Shown here: one piece after another, positions 24,773 to 33,062 of the stretch
Position numbering within the stretch: position 1 is the first letter of the stretch
Layout of the letters: every line of letters starts with the position of its first letter
Origin: Bacteroidales bacterium
Lineage (GTDB): Bacteria > Bacteroidota > Bacteroidia > Bacteroidales > WCHB1-69
Assembly (NCBI GenBank): GCA_016288655.1
Contig: JAEEKX010000030.1
Location: 1-51,013 of the forward strand
DNA: 51,013 bases
Direction of reading: 5' to 3'
Notes under the pieces: model-generated
Seen by the model: only the letters and a program-made list of their open reading frames with translations
The model's database searches: none
Told to the model about the DNA's origin: nothing
Program-made: the position numbers and the translations under genes

Positions 24773-26545
24773 ATGGATAAACGATGGATACTCAATCCCT
24801 CGCCCGATGCGGATGAGGTCGCCCGATTCAGTGAGCTTCTCTCAATCGAGAAGCCGCTGGCTTCGTTGCTTATTAGTCGTGGCATCCGCACGCTCGAGGA
24901 TGCCGAATTGTTCTTCAATCCGGATATTTCCAAGTTGCATGACCCCTTCCTGATGAAGGACATGGACAAGGCGGTGGAGCGCCTTTCCCGCGCTGTCATC
25001 GACAACGAGAAGATACTGATCTATGGAGATTACGACGTTGACGGCACCTCCGCCGTGGCGTTGGTCTATTCTTTCCTGAAGGAGATCATCGGCTCCGACT
25101 ATCGCAACTACATCGAGTATTACATCCCGGACCGTTATTTGGAGGGCTACGGCATTTCCGACCAGGGCATCGAGTATTGCCATGCCAACGACTTCACGCT
25201 GTTGATCTCGCTCGACTGCGGCATCAAGGCGAACGACAAGGTGGCTTTCGCCAACAGTTACGGCATCGACGTGATCATCTGCGACCACCATCTGCAGGGC
25301 GACGAGGTGCCGGATGCCGTCGCGGTGCTCGACCCCAAGCGGATCGGCTGCCCCTATCCGTACAAGGAACTCTCGGGCTGCGGCGTCGGCTTCAAACTCA
25401 TCCAGGGCTATTGCAAGAAGTTCGACCTGCCCGACCAACTCTGGCTTTCCAAACTCGATCTGGTCGCCATCTCCATCGCTTCCGACATCGTGGCCATCAC
25501 CGGCGAGAACCGCATCCTCGCCCACTTCGGCCTCATCATCATCAACCGCTTCCCGCGCGTTGGCATCAAGTCCATCATCGAGCAGTCGGGCATCAAGATC
25601 CACTACCCGCCTACCGACAAGACCATCTTCAACCGTGTCATCTCCATCACCGACCTCGTCTTCAACGTCGGTCCGCGCATCAACGCCGCCGGCCGCATCG
25701 ACACAGGCCGCGAGTCGGTGAAACTGCTCATCTGCGACGATGAGGACAAGTCGATGGACATCGGCAAGAGCATCAACTCGCACAACGACACCCGTCGCGA
25801 ACTCGACAAGAAGGCCACCAGCGAGGCCGTCAACGAGATCCTCTCCAGCGACGACTTCCGCGACCGCAAGAGCATCGTCCTTTACAACCCCAACTGGAAC
25901 AAGGGCATCATCGGGATTGTGGCCTCCCGCATCGTGGAGGAGTTCTACCGTCCCACCATCATCCTGACCAAATCGACCGACGGACTCATCACCGGTTCGG
26001 CCCGCTCCATCAAGGAGTTCAACATCTACAACGGCATCGACCACTGCGCTGACCTGCTTGAGCACTTCGGAGGCCACAACTACGCCGCCGGCCTTTCGCT
26101 CAAGGAGGAGAACCTGCAGGCCTTCATCGACAAGTTCGAGGCCTTCGTCTCCGAAAAGATCCAGGACGACACCACGCTGATTCCCGAAATCGACGTCGAT
26201 ATGGAACTCGACCTCACCGACATCACCTCGCGGTTCATGGAGAACCTGAAGCGTTTCGCTCCGTTCGGACCGGGCAACATGGCGCCGGTGTTCCTTTCGC
26301 GCCGTCTGGTGGAGGAGGGTAACGCCCGCATTGTCGGCGAGAGACACATCAAGATGCGTGTCTGCTACCGCAACAAGAGTTGCCGTCCTATCGACGCCAT
26401 CGCCTTCAACCAGAAGGAGAATTTCAGCAAGATCACCTCCGGCGAGGACTTCGACATGCTCTACCATGTGGAAGAAAACACTTGGAACAATGTAACTTCT
26501 ATCCAGCTGAATGTCAAGGATATCAAGTGCAGCGATGGATTTTAG
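24773..26545 (+). CDS. recJ: Single-stranded-DNA-specific exonuclease RecJ
   Basis: The 590-residue protein begins at the ATG at 24773 (MDKRWILNPSPDADEV); an in-frame upstream extension would start inside the promoter. It shows the DHH phosphoesterase motifs: IYGDYDVDGTSA near 80-92, ISLDCGIKANDKV near 145 and ICDHHLQGDEVPDA (the DHH motif) near 168. The DHHA1 domain has GSARS and FGGHNYAAGLSL near 435, and an OB-fold region follows. RecJ degrades single-stranded DNA 5' to 3' with Mn/Mg in recombination and mismatch repair. Length and motif order match the family. Confidence 0.96.
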   Translation: MDKRWILNPSPDADEVARFSELLSIEKPLASLLISRGIRTLEDAELFFNPDISKLHDPFLMKDMDKAVERLSRAVIDNEKILIYGDYDVDGTSAVALVYSFLKEIIGSDYRNYIEYYIPDRYLEGYGISDQGIEYCHANDFTLLISLDCGIKANDKVAFANSYGIDVIICDHHLQGDEVPDAVAVLDPKRIGCPYPYKELSGCGVGFKLIQGYCKKFDLPDQLWLSKLDLVAISIASDIVAITGENRILAHFGLIIINRFPRVGIKSIIEQSGIKIHYPPTDKTIFNRVISITDLVFNVGPRINAAGRIDTGRESVKLLICDDEDKSMDIGKSINSHNDTRRELDKKATSEAVNEILSSDDFRDRKSIVLYNPNWNKGIIGIVASRIVEEFYRPTIILTKSTDGLITGSARSIKEFNIYNGIDHCADLLEHFGGHNYAAGLSLKEENLQAFIDKFEAFVSEKIQDDTTLIPEIDVDMELDLTDITSRFMENLKRFAPFGPGNMAPVFLSRRLVEEGNARIVGERHIKMRVCYRNKSCRPIDAIAFNQKENFSKITSGEDFDMLYHVEENTWNNVTSIQLNVKDIKCSDGF

Positions 26546-26667
26546 TCCCTGCTTATAAGGAGTCATTCGTTTTTCATAGACAGAACCGAAGAGGACGAGT
26601 TGGATATGGAACAGGCCGATGGCCAGTGGTGCGTCGCCCATCGCTAAGCGCATTTTGACAACTGAAA

Positions 26668-26702
26668 TGGACAATTTGTCAACGAAACTGACAAATTGTC
26701 CA
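26668..26702. promoter_or_regulatory. Perfect inverted repeat, likely enhancer site for a sigma-54 activator
   Basis: TGGACAATTTGTCA (26668-26681) is the exact inverted copy of 26689-26702, with a 7-nt centre. Each arm is itself nearly palindromic, and a weaker TTGACAA lies just upstream at 26655-26661. It sits 22 bp upstream of the sigma-54 promoter. The arrangement suggests binding by one or two dimers of an enhancer-binding protein. No such regulator gene is in the window. Confidence 0.7.
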
Positions 26703-26723
26703 CTTTTTTTGCCCATTTCTGAC

Positions 26724-26739
26724 TGGCACGCTGTTTGCA
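26724..26739 (+). promoter_or_regulatory. Sigma-54 (RpoN) -24/-12 promoter of the hsp20 gene
   Basis: The sequence TGGCACG, four bases, TTGCA reproduces the full RpoN consensus, with GG of the -24 element at 26725-26726 and GC of the -12 element at 26737-26738. Transcription should start near 26750, giving a leader of about 67 nt. No TAnnTTTG promoter is seen in this region. Confidence 0.85.
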
Positions 26740-26816
26740 AGGTATAAGGATGGTAGCGCAAGCGAGAGCGAGCCCACCAAGAACTGAATGTCTAACCCTT
26801 AAAAATGGAGGTAGTT

Positions 26817-27242
26817 ATGTTACCAGTCATGTTAAGAAACAGTTGGTTTCCCACTGTGTTTGATGATTTCTTGAGCAGCGACCTGATGCCGCACACCGGT
26901 TCCACAGCACCGGCGGTGAATGTCAAGGAAGACGAGACGGCCTATACGATGGAAGTGGCTGCCCCGGGTATCAAGAAAGAGTATTGCAGAGTCAACGTCA
27001 ACGAGGACGGCAGTCTGCACATCGCCATCGAGAACAAGTTGGAGCACAAGGAGGAGGACAAGAAGTCGCACTTCCTGCGCCGTGAGTTCTCGTACTCCAA
27101 CTATGAACAGTCTTACACTCTCCCCGACGACGTCGATGCGAAGAACATCTCGGCCAAGGTTGACAACGGTATCCTTACCGTGGTGCTTCCGAAGTTGAAG
27201 AAAGAGGAGAAAAAGATCGCTTACAACGTTGATGTCAAGTAA
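26817..27242 (+). CDS. Small heat-shock protein, Hsp20/alpha-crystallin family
   Basis: I place the start at the ATG at 26817 because a GGAGGT at 26807-26812 lies 4 nt before it and MLPVMLRNSWFPTVFDDF is the usual start of Bacteroidota Hsp20. An ATG at 26805 would add four residues. The 141-residue protein has a short N-terminal arm with the NSWFPTVFDDFLSSD pattern, an alpha-crystallin domain (about 32-135) with PAVNVKEDETAYTMEVAAPG, and the closing AKVDNGILTVVLPK motif. Small heat-shock proteins hold unfolding proteins in soluble oligomers without ATP, in the cytoplasm. The gene is monocistronic, driven by a sigma-54 promoter and closed by a strong terminator. The C-terminal I-x-I anchor is degenerate (IAYNVDVK). 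Confidence 0.93.
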   Translation: MLPVMLRNSWFPTVFDDFLSSDLMPHTGSTAPAVNVKEDETAYTMEVAAPGIKKEYCRVNVNEDGSLHIAIENKLEHKEEDKKSHFLRREFSYSNYEQSYTLPDDVDAKNISAKVDNGILTVVLPKLKKEEKKIAYNVDVK

Positions 27243-27260
27243 TTGAGTTGTCAACGATGA

Positions 27261-27299
27261 AAAAAGAGGCAGTGTCATTTTGGCGCTGCCTCTTTTTTT
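27261..27299. terminator. Bidirectional terminator between hsp20 and lplA
   Basis: A 12-bp stem (AAAAAGAGGCAG with CTGCCTCTTTTT) carries an A run on the left and a T run on the right, so it can stop transcription from both converging genes. Confidence 0.9.
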
Positions 27300-27356
27300 G
27301 TATATACAACCCAGAGACGCCTTCATTTGCGCCCCCGCGATTCCCAGAAACCCAAC

Positions 27357-28331
27357 TTAAAACATCGCTTGTACGAACTCGTCGTCGGTGACGTTGCGGA
27401 GGTAGTGGGGGAGGCCGATTTCCCGTAGTGTCTGCCGCACGGCGTCGTCGCGGTAGGCCGTGCCGACGAGTGCCCGCTCCAGTTCCTCCACATCGCCGAG
27501 GGCGAAGAAGTCGCCATAGAGTTTGAACTGCGCGATGCGCCCCTGGTCGATGGTGAGATGCACTTCCAAGTTGCCGCCCATCGCCGTGTGTGTGTATTTG
27601 GAGAAGGAGAACTTGGGCGACGTGCCGAAGTTCCACTCCCAGGTGCTGTATTTCTCGTCGCGCAGCCGCTCAATGGTGTTCAGGTCGGCGTCGCTGAAAC
27701 TGTAGGCGTGGGCGTCCGCGGTGTGCTCGACCACGTAGGCCATCAGCTTGTCCTTGAACTCCAGCACGTCCATGGGGTGGGGAAGGTGCTCGCTAATGTT
27801 GGTGACCCGCTTGCGTACCGACTTCACCGCCTTGTCCTGGAACTTCAGCGGGTTGACCTTCAGTGCGCCGGCGAGGTCGGACATCTCCGACGAGAAGAGC
27901 AGCGTGCCGTGGTGCAGGATGCGTCCGCGATAGACGCACTGCGCGTTGCCGGAGAACTTCTGCCCGTGGATGGTCAGGTCGTTGCGACCTTCGAACTGCG
28001 CCGGCACGCCCATCTCGTTGAGGACGTGCAGGATCGGTTCGGTGAAGGTGTGGAAGTCGCCGTCGCCACGGGCGGCGATGAAGGTGAAGTTGAGGTTGCC
28101 GAGGTCGTGGAACACCGCTCCGCCTCCAGTCATCCGGCGCACCACCTTGATGCCCTTCTCCTTCACATAGTCGATGTCGATTTCCGCCGCCGTGTTCTGG
28201 AATTTCCCCACGATGACGGCTTTGTCGTTGCGCCAGAGCATGAATACGTCGTCGTCGAAGTGGGTGAGCGCGTACTCTTCGGTGGCGAGGTTGAAATAGG
28301 GGTCTGTGTTGGGGTTGAAAATGCAACGCAT
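27357..28331 (-). CDS. lplA: Lipoate-protein ligase A
   Basis: The 324-residue protein starts at the ATG at 28331 (MRCIFNPNTDPYFNLATEEY). It has the lipoyl-transferase signatures RRMTGGGAVFHDLGNLNF near 70-90, a GRNDLTIHGQKFSGNAQ block near 130-146 and GTLLFSSEM near 160. The C-terminal accessory domain (about 240-324) completes a full-size LplA. The enzyme activates lipoate with ATP and attaches it to lipoyl domains of 2-oxoacid dehydrogenases or the glycine cleavage H protein. It is the last gene of a minus-strand group; the upstream kinase gene stops 1 bp before its start. Confidence 0.93.
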   Translation of the reverse strand: MRCIFNPNTDPYFNLATEEYALTHFDDDVFMLWRNDKAVIVGKFQNTAAEIDIDYVKEKGIKVVRRMTGGGAVFHDLGNLNFTFIAARGDGDFHTFTEPILHVLNEMGVPAQFEGRNDLTIHGQKFSGNAQCVYRGRILHHGTLLFSSEMSDLAGALKVNPLKFQDKAVKSVRKRVTNISEHLPHPMDVLEFKDKLMAYVVEHTADAHAYSFSDADLNTIERLRDEKYSTWEWNFGTSPKFSFSKYTHTAMGGNLEVHLTIDQGRIAQFKLYGDFFALGDVEELERALVGTAYRDDAVRQTLREIGLPHYLRNVTDDEFVQAMF

Positions 28332-28332
28332 G

Positions 28333-29154
28333 TCAGTGTCGGTTTTGAAGCAACTGCAGGGGCGAGCCGGCCACATGTCCGATGGCGAGGCCGTGGCGGG
28401 CGGCGGCGGCTTGCAGTTGGGATTGGAAATGCTGTGCGATGGAGCCCATCAGGTGCAGTGGCAGCGGACGGGCGCCCGCCACGGGCAGCACCTGCCGCTC
28501 GCAGAATTCGTCGAAAGCGCGGCCGAGGATCTGCGCCACCGCCGGCTTTTCCGACTCTTTTTGGATGAATTTCGCCAAGGAGGAGAAAAAGAGGTTGGGT
28601 TGGGGCTCGCGGTAGATGCGGGCGATCACGGCGGCGCGGTCGGCGTGCAGTTCCTGTTCAAGTGCCGCGGCGGTAGCTGTGGGAAGTTCGCCCCGCAAAT
28701 AGCTGGTGATGAATAACTTGCCGATATGGGTGCCGCTGCCTTCGTCGCCTAACAACCATCCCAACGACGGGGCCTGTTCGACGATGGCGCCGCCGTCGTA
28801 GCGGCAGCAGGAGGCACCGGTGCCGAGGATGGCGACCAGTGCGGGCTGGCCGTCGCAGAGCAGGCGGGCGGCGCCGGCGAGGTCGCTTTCGACCGTGATC
28901 TCGCTGGCAGCGAAGATGTTGGAGAGCTGCGTGCGCACGCGGTTGCCGTTGGCGCCGCAGCCGGCGCCGGAGAAGAGGATGTGGTCGGCGTCGCCGGCGG
29001 CGTCGTGCAGGCGGGTCAACACCCTGGCGATTTCGGCGTCAGTGGCGTAACTCGCGTTGAAGCCGCGGTCGGTGTAGTGACGCAGGTAGCGTCCCTGGCC
29101 GTCCAGCACGATGCAATCGCATTTGGTGGCTCCGCAGTCGAAAAAAAAAGTCAT
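28333..29154 (-). CDS. BadF/BadG-type ATPase, probable N-acetylglucosamine kinase
   Basis: The 273-residue protein belongs to the ASKHA fold family. It has phosphate-1 FFDCGATKCDCIVLD near 4-18, phosphate-2 AILGTGASCCRYDGG near 108-122, the GWLLGDEGSGTHIG motif near 132-145, and a C-terminal adenosine region near 235-245. Single-domain members of this family phosphorylate GlcNAc or related amino sugars in Bacteroidales. The 4-bp overlap with queH and the 1-bp gap to lplA show co-transcription but give no functional clue. The sugar specificity is an inference from the family. Confidence 0.82.
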   Translation of the reverse strand: MTFFFDCGATKCDCIVLDGQGRYLRHYTDRGFNASYATDAEIARVLTRLHDAAGDADHILFSGAGCGANGNRVRTQLSNIFAASEITVESDLAGAARLLCDGQPALVAILGTGASCCRYDGGAIVEQAPSLGWLLGDEGSGTHIGKLFITSYLRGELPTATAAALEQELHADRAAVIARIYREPQPNLFFSSLAKFIQKESEKPAVAQILGRAFDEFCERQVLPVAGARPLPLHLMGSIAQHFQSQLQAAAARHGLAIGHVAGSPLQLLQNRH

Positions 29155-29720
29155 GGTTGTGGGGTTGTGGGGTTGGGATGAGATGTGTTGCGCAGGGAGA
29201 ACTCGCAGCCGCAGTAGAGTTGGTTGTAGAAGCCGTTCTCCTTGAGCAGGGCGTTGCGGCGTTCCTGAAGCCCGCCCTTACGCCAGTTGCGGTCGCAGAA
29301 CTCCACGTCGTCGTATCGGGCGGCGGCGGCGCGCCCCGCGGAGTTGATCTGGTCGAGGTCTTTCCAGCGGGAGGAGGCGAGCGTGGTGGCGAAAAGAGAA
29401 AACCCCCGCCCGTGGGCGAGGTCTGCGGTGGCGTTGAGACGGAGGTGGAAGCATTGCAGGCAGCGTTGGCCGCGCTCCGGCTCGTTTTCCAATCCCTTGA
29501 CTTCCTCCAGCCATGAGGCGTGGTCGTAGTCTCCGTCGATGATCTCGATGCCGAGTTTGGCGGCGTATTTCGTGCACTCGTTCTTGCGCGTGAGGTACTC
29601 TTCTTCCGGATAGATATTCGGGTTGAAGTAGAAGAGCGTCGGCTGCCAGTCGTTGTGCAGCATCCATTCGAGAATGGCGGCGGAGCAGGGCGCGCAGCAG
29701 CAGTGCAGGAGGATCCTCAT
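29151..29720 (-). CDS. queH: Epoxyqueuosine reductase QueH
   Basis: The 189-residue protein is a DUF208/QueH member. It has the N-terminal LLHCCCAPCS motif (Cys7-Cys8-Cys9 and Cys12), FYFNPNIYP, the RCLQCFHLRLNATADLA motif near 86-102, and the C-terminal FYNQLYCGCEFS with two more cysteines. QueH reduces epoxyqueuosine to queuosine at tRNA position 34 using an iron-sulfur cluster, as the non-homologous replacement of QueG. The preceding step enzyme, QueA, is encoded at 35393 in the same window but in a separate operon. A short low-complexity tail (HPNPTTPQP) precedes the stop. Confidence 0.93.
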   Translation of the reverse strand: MRILLHCCCAPCSAAILEWMLHNDWQPTLFYFNPNIYPEEEYLTRKNECTKYAAKLGIEIIDGDYDHASWLEEVKGLENEPERGQRCLQCFHLRLNATADLAHGRGFSLFATTLASSRWKDLDQINSAGRAAAARYDDVEFCDRNWRKGGLQERRNALLKENGFYNQLYCGCEFSLRNTSHPNPTTPQP

Positions 29721-29741
29721 GGCTGGGGAAGCGGGATGGGA

Positions 29742-30623
29742 TTATTCGTATTCGTACATGATGTCGTCGGTGTCGGTGTAGATGTTGGTCAGGCCGCCGA
29801 CGGTGTGGGTGGTCTTCTCGGTGCGGGTCTCCTGGAGCGGGTACTTGCCGTCAACGCTCGGGTAGGTGATCTCCATGTCGATGACGCGGCTGGTGATGTA
29901 GTCGTCCGCGTAGTGGTAGCCGCTGGTGGCGTTCTTGGAGAGGCCGAAGCCGACGATGTCGGAGCCGCCTGCCAACAGGTGATAGAACGGGTTGGCGTAG
30001 GAGGTGTAGGTGTAATCCCAGGTGTAGTTGTGGTCGTCGCTGTCGTGACGTTTCACGGAGACCACGTTCATGCCGTCGTAGGTGAGTTGGTCGGTGTAGG
30101 TGTAGATGCCCTTGCCCTGCGACTTGGCGGCCACGGCGAGCTGGGAGACTTGTGATTCCGCCAGCTGGGGGGCGATGAAATTGAAGGCGGACTGCAGCAG
30201 ACTGGCGTCGGCCGACAAGGCGAAGGCGTTGTCCATGGTGGCCTTGATGGTCACGATGCGCTTGCCGTCGTGGGTGAACTCGTATTCGGCTTCGGTCTCG
30301 CCGTCCTCTTTGTAGGTCATCTTCTCGAGTTTCTTGCCGTCGTAAGTGAAGCTGATCACGTCGTCGCCGGCGGTGATGGAGGAGAGCACCTTGCCGTCGT
30401 AGTTGAAGTGGATGTCACCGCCGCCGACGGTGTTGATGCTGGAGAGCAGGCCCTTCTCCCAGACCCAGATCTGGGAAGGTTGCGGATTGCCGTTGTTGTC
30501 CTTGACGAAGATCTTGGAAATCCTCTCTTTGGGTTTGAAAACGCCGTCTTTTTCGCAGGAAGAGAAGGCGAATACTAATGCGCAGGCCATCAGGGCGACT
30601 GCAAAAGTTCTGATTTTTTTCAT
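29742..30623 (-). CDS. Putative lipoprotein with YD-repeat-like beta structure
   Basis: I do not recognise a named family. The 293-residue protein has a lipoprotein signal peptide with lipobox FSSC (Cys23). The body holds repeats of the pattern hydrophobic-x-Tyr-Asp-Gly-Lys, for example FNYDGKVLSSI, FTYDGKKLEKMTY, EFTHDGKRIVTI and LTYDGMNVVSVK, as in many Bacteroidales surface lipoproteins with YD-like or DUF4595-like repeats. It would be anchored to the outer membrane. It heads the queH-kinase-lplA group, 21 bp before queH, and is divergent from rnfD, sharing a 161-bp intergenic region. The function is unknown. Confidence 0.75.
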   Translation of the reverse strand: MKKIRTFAVALMACALVFAFSSCEKDGVFKPKERISKIFVKDNNGNPQPSQIWVWEKGLLSSINTVGGGDIHFNYDGKVLSSITAGDDVISFTYDGKKLEKMTYKEDGETEAEYEFTHDGKRIVTIKATMDNAFALSADASLLQSAFNFIAPQLAESQVSQLAVAAKSQGKGIYTYTDQLTYDGMNVVSVKRHDSDDHNYTWDYTYTSYANPFYHLLAGGSDIVGFGLSKNATSGYHYADDYITSRVIDMEITYPSVDGKYPLQETRTEKTTHTVGGLTNIYTDTDDIMYEYE

Positions 30624-30690
30624 AATGTTTAAGGATTAAAGTGAATAAATTGTTGTATTTCCGAAAATTAGACTTTCATCATTTCCATGG

Positions 30691-30698
30691 CAAAGATA
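30691..30698 (-). promoter_or_regulatory. Candidate -7 box of the lipoprotein-queH group
   Basis: The minus strand reads TATCTTTG (TAnnTTTG), 67 bp upstream of the lipoprotein ATG. Confidence 0.5.
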
Positions 30699-30755
30699 CA
30701 TGTTTTTTTTTGAAAAAAAAGTGAGATTTGAAATTTCTAACTAAACAATTATTTG

Positions 30756-30763
30756 TAAATTTG
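30756..30763 (+). promoter_or_regulatory. Candidate -7 box of the rnf operon
   Basis: TAAATTTG matches TAnnTTTG, 21 bp upstream of the rnfD ATG. The nearest upstream TTG (30728-30730) is 25 bp away, longer than usual, so the -33 is uncertain. Its presence directly before rnfD suggests that rnfD is the first gene of its transcript. Confidence 0.5.
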
Positions 30764-30784
30764 CCGTCTCAAAAAAATGGTAAA

Positions 30785-31804
30785 ATGAGTGACAAGTTAT
30801 TGCAAGTTTCCGGCTCTCCGCACGTCCATGGCAGCGAGTCCGTGAAGCGTATCATGTGGTCTGTGGTCATCGCCCTGATGCCTGCGTTCCTGGTGTCGGT
30901 CTATTATTTCGGCATCCCCGTCATCATCCTGACCCTGATCTCCGTCGGCTGCTGCATGCTGTTCGAGTGGCTGATCCAACGTTTCCTGATGAAGAGTGAA
31001 AGCACGATCATGGACGGTTCCGCCGTGGTGACCGGCATGCTGGTGGCCTTCAACGTGCCAGCCAACCTGCCGATCTGGATCCTGATCATCGGCGATCTGA
31101 TCGCCATCGGCGTGGCCAAGATGGCCTTCGGCGGCTTGGGCAAGAACCTCTTCAACCCGGCCATCACCGCGCGTGTTTTCCTGCTGATCTCCTTCCCGGT
31201 GCAGATGACCACGTGGCCGGTCCCGCGCCACGGCGGTGTCTTCGCCGATGCCGTCACCGGTCCCACCCCGCTCGGTGTGATCAAGGAGGGCGTCAAGGCC
31301 GGCGTGCCCGTCGATTCCCTGATGTCCACCCCCGTCGCCCTCAGCGACAACACCTTGGCCAACATGCCCAGCAATATCGACTATCTGTTCGGGCAGATGG
31401 GTGGCAGTTTCGGTGAGGTCTCGGCCATCGCCATTCTGCTCGGCGCCCTCTATCTGCTGTGGCGACGCGTCATCTCCTGGCACATCCCCGTCTCTTTCCT
31501 ACTCACTGCCTTCGTCTTCGCCGGCATCTTCTGGCTGGTTGATCCCACCCAGTACGCCAATCCCTGCTTCCACCTCGTCACCGGCGGCATGCTCCTCGGC
31601 GCCTGCTTCATGGCGACCGACATGGTCACCTCGCCCACCTCTAAACGCGGAATGCTGGTGTTCGGCTGCGGCTGCGGCCTGATCACCATGATCATCCGTC
31701 TTTTCGGTGCCTACCCCGAAGGCGTGTCGTTCTCCATCCTCATCATGAACGCCCTCGTGCCGCTCATCGACAAGGCCTTCAAGCCCAAGCGTTTCGCTGC
31801 GTAA
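30785..31804 (+). CDS. rnfD: Ion-translocating oxidoreductase complex subunit RnfD
   Basis: The 339-residue membrane protein starts at the ATG at 30785 (MSDKLLQVSGSPHVHGSESV). It has about nine to ten transmembrane segments and family motifs GLGKNLFNPAITARVFLLISFP near 118-138 and AVTGPTPLG near 156-164. Thr161 is at the position where FMN is covalently bound in RnfD and NqrB. The Rnf complex moves electrons from reduced ferredoxin to NAD+ and pumps Na+ or H+. The length (339) and the SPHVH start fit RnfD rather than NqrB. In typical operons rnfB and rnfC precede this gene; here they are missing. Confidence 0.93.
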   Translation: MSDKLLQVSGSPHVHGSESVKRIMWSVVIALMPAFLVSVYYFGIPVIILTLISVGCCMLFEWLIQRFLMKSESTIMDGSAVVTGMLVAFNVPANLPIWILIIGDLIAIGVAKMAFGGLGKNLFNPAITARVFLLISFPVQMTTWPVPRHGGVFADAVTGPTPLGVIKEGVKAGVPVDSLMSTPVALSDNTLANMPSNIDYLFGQMGGSFGEVSAIAILLGALYLLWRRVISWHIPVSFLLTAFVFAGIFWLVDPTQYANPCFHLVTGGMLLGACFMATDMVTSPTSKRGMLVFGCGCGLITMIIRLFGAYPEGVSFSILIMNALVPLIDKAFKPKRFAA

Positions 31805-31839
31805 TTCATTGGTTTAAGAATATTTAGAAAATCAACATA

Positions 31840-32445
31840 ATGAGCAAAAGACCATCCACACTCGGAAATATGCTGCTGGCGCTGGCGGTCATCGCCGTCA
31901 TCGCGTCCGGCGCACTGGCCGCGGTCTATGTGTTGACCAAAGGCTCCATCGACCAGGTGAACGAAGAAAAGACCCAGACGGCCATGACCAATGTGCTGCC
32001 CAACTTTGACGGCACCACCGAAAAGGTCGAGATTCAAGCCCGCGAAAGCGACAAGACCCCGGTCATTGTCAACCTCGCCTACAACAAGGACGGCTCTCCC
32101 TTCGGCGCGGCCGTGGAGACGTACACCGACAAGGCATTCGGAGGCACCTTCACCATCATGGTCGGCTTCGACACCACCGGCGTCATCATCGGCACCGCCG
32201 TCATCAAGGCCGCCGAAACGCCCGGTTTGGGCGACAAGATCAAGACGGAGAAGTTCTCCGGACAGTTCGTTGAGAAGAAACTCCGTCCGTGGGACGCTCC
32301 GCTGGCGGTGACCAAAGACCAGGGACAGGTGGATGCCATTACGGCGGCAACCATCTCTTCCAGGGCCTATTGCGATGCAGTCAACCGTGCCGCAGAGGCC
32401 TATAAGAAAGTGCTTGACCAGAAAAAGAAAGGAGCAACAAAATGA
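31840..32445 (+). CDS. rnfG: Rnf complex subunit RnfG (FMN-binding)
   Basis: The 201-residue protein has one N-terminal membrane anchor (about 10-32) and a periplasmic FMN-binding domain. The flavinylation motif reads DAITAATISS with Thr171 as the likely FMN-bound residue; the usual SGAT is TAAT here. ETPGLGDKIKTEKFSGQF near 126-143 is also typical of the family. It accepts electrons within the Rnf complex. The gene begins 35 bp after rnfD and overlaps rnfE by 4 bp. An FMN transferase (ApbE) must act on it but is not in the window. Confidence 0.93.
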   Translation: MSKRPSTLGNMLLALAVIAVIASGALAAVYVLTKGSIDQVNEEKTQTAMTNVLPNFDGTTEKVEIQARESDKTPVIVNLAYNKDGSPFGAAVETYTDKAFGGTFTIMVGFDTTGVIIGTAVIKAAETPGLGDKIKTEKFSGQFVEKKLRPWDAPLAVTKDQGQVDAITAATISSRAYCDAVNRAAEAYKKVLDQKKKGATK

Positions 32446-33032
32446 AAAAGCTTAAGATCCTGTTCAACGGTATTCTGAAGGAGAACCCCACCTTCGTGCT
32501 CGTGCTGGGCATGTGCCCCACGTTGGGTGTCACCACTTCGGCCTTCAACGGCTTCGGCATGGGCATCGCCACCCTGTTCGTGCTCATGCTCTCCAACATG
32601 CTCATCTCCCTGCTCAAGAACTTCATCCCCGACATGGTGCGCATCCCGGCGTTTATCGTCGTCATCGCCACCTTCGTCTCCATCGTCGATCTGCTCATCC
32701 AGGGCTTCGTCCCTGCGCTCGGAGAGAGTCTCGGACTTTTCATCCCGTTGATTGTCGTCAACTGCATTGTGCTCGGTCGTGCTGAGGCCTTCGCCTCCAA
32801 GAACAGCGTGTTCGACTCCATGCTCGACGGCATCGGCATGGGTCTCGGTTTCACCTTGAGTCTGACGCTGGTGGGCGCTGTCCGTGAGATCCTCGGCAGC
32901 GGTTCCATCTTCGGCTTCCAGTTCATCCCCGAGACCTACAACATCCTTGTCTTTGTCCTCGCGCCCGGTGCCTTCATCGTGCTCGGCTTCCTCATGGCGC
33001 TCATTCGTCATCTCCAACAAGCCAAAGAATAA
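32442..33032 (+). CDS. rnfE: Rnf complex subunit RnfE
   Basis: The 196-residue protein has six predicted membrane helices. It shows the family motifs NPTFVLVLGMCPTLGVTTSA near 15-34, with the Cys that helps hold a membrane-embedded iron-sulfur centre, and IVVNCIVLGRAEAFASKN near 104-120. RnfE and RnfA form the antiparallel membrane core of the Rnf complex. It overlaps rnfG by 4 bp, so the two are translationally coupled. Confidence 0.94.
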   Translation: MKKLKILFNGILKENPTFVLVLGMCPTLGVTTSAFNGFGMGIATLFVLMLSNMLISLLKNFIPDMVRIPAFIVVIATFVSIVDLLIQGFVPALGESLGLFIPLIVVNCIVLGRAEAFASKNSVFDSMLDGIGMGLGFTLSLTLVGAVREILGSGSIFGFQFIPETYNILVFVLAPGAFIVLGFLMALIRHLQQAKE

Positions 33033-33062
33033 CCCATCGTCGAACCATACAATATTATTATT

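Noticed and set aside
24842-26761. A 639-codon minus-strand open frame opposite recJ
   Set aside because: It is an Asp/Val/Leu-rich antisense shadow with no signal or domain; recJ on the plus strand is unambiguous.
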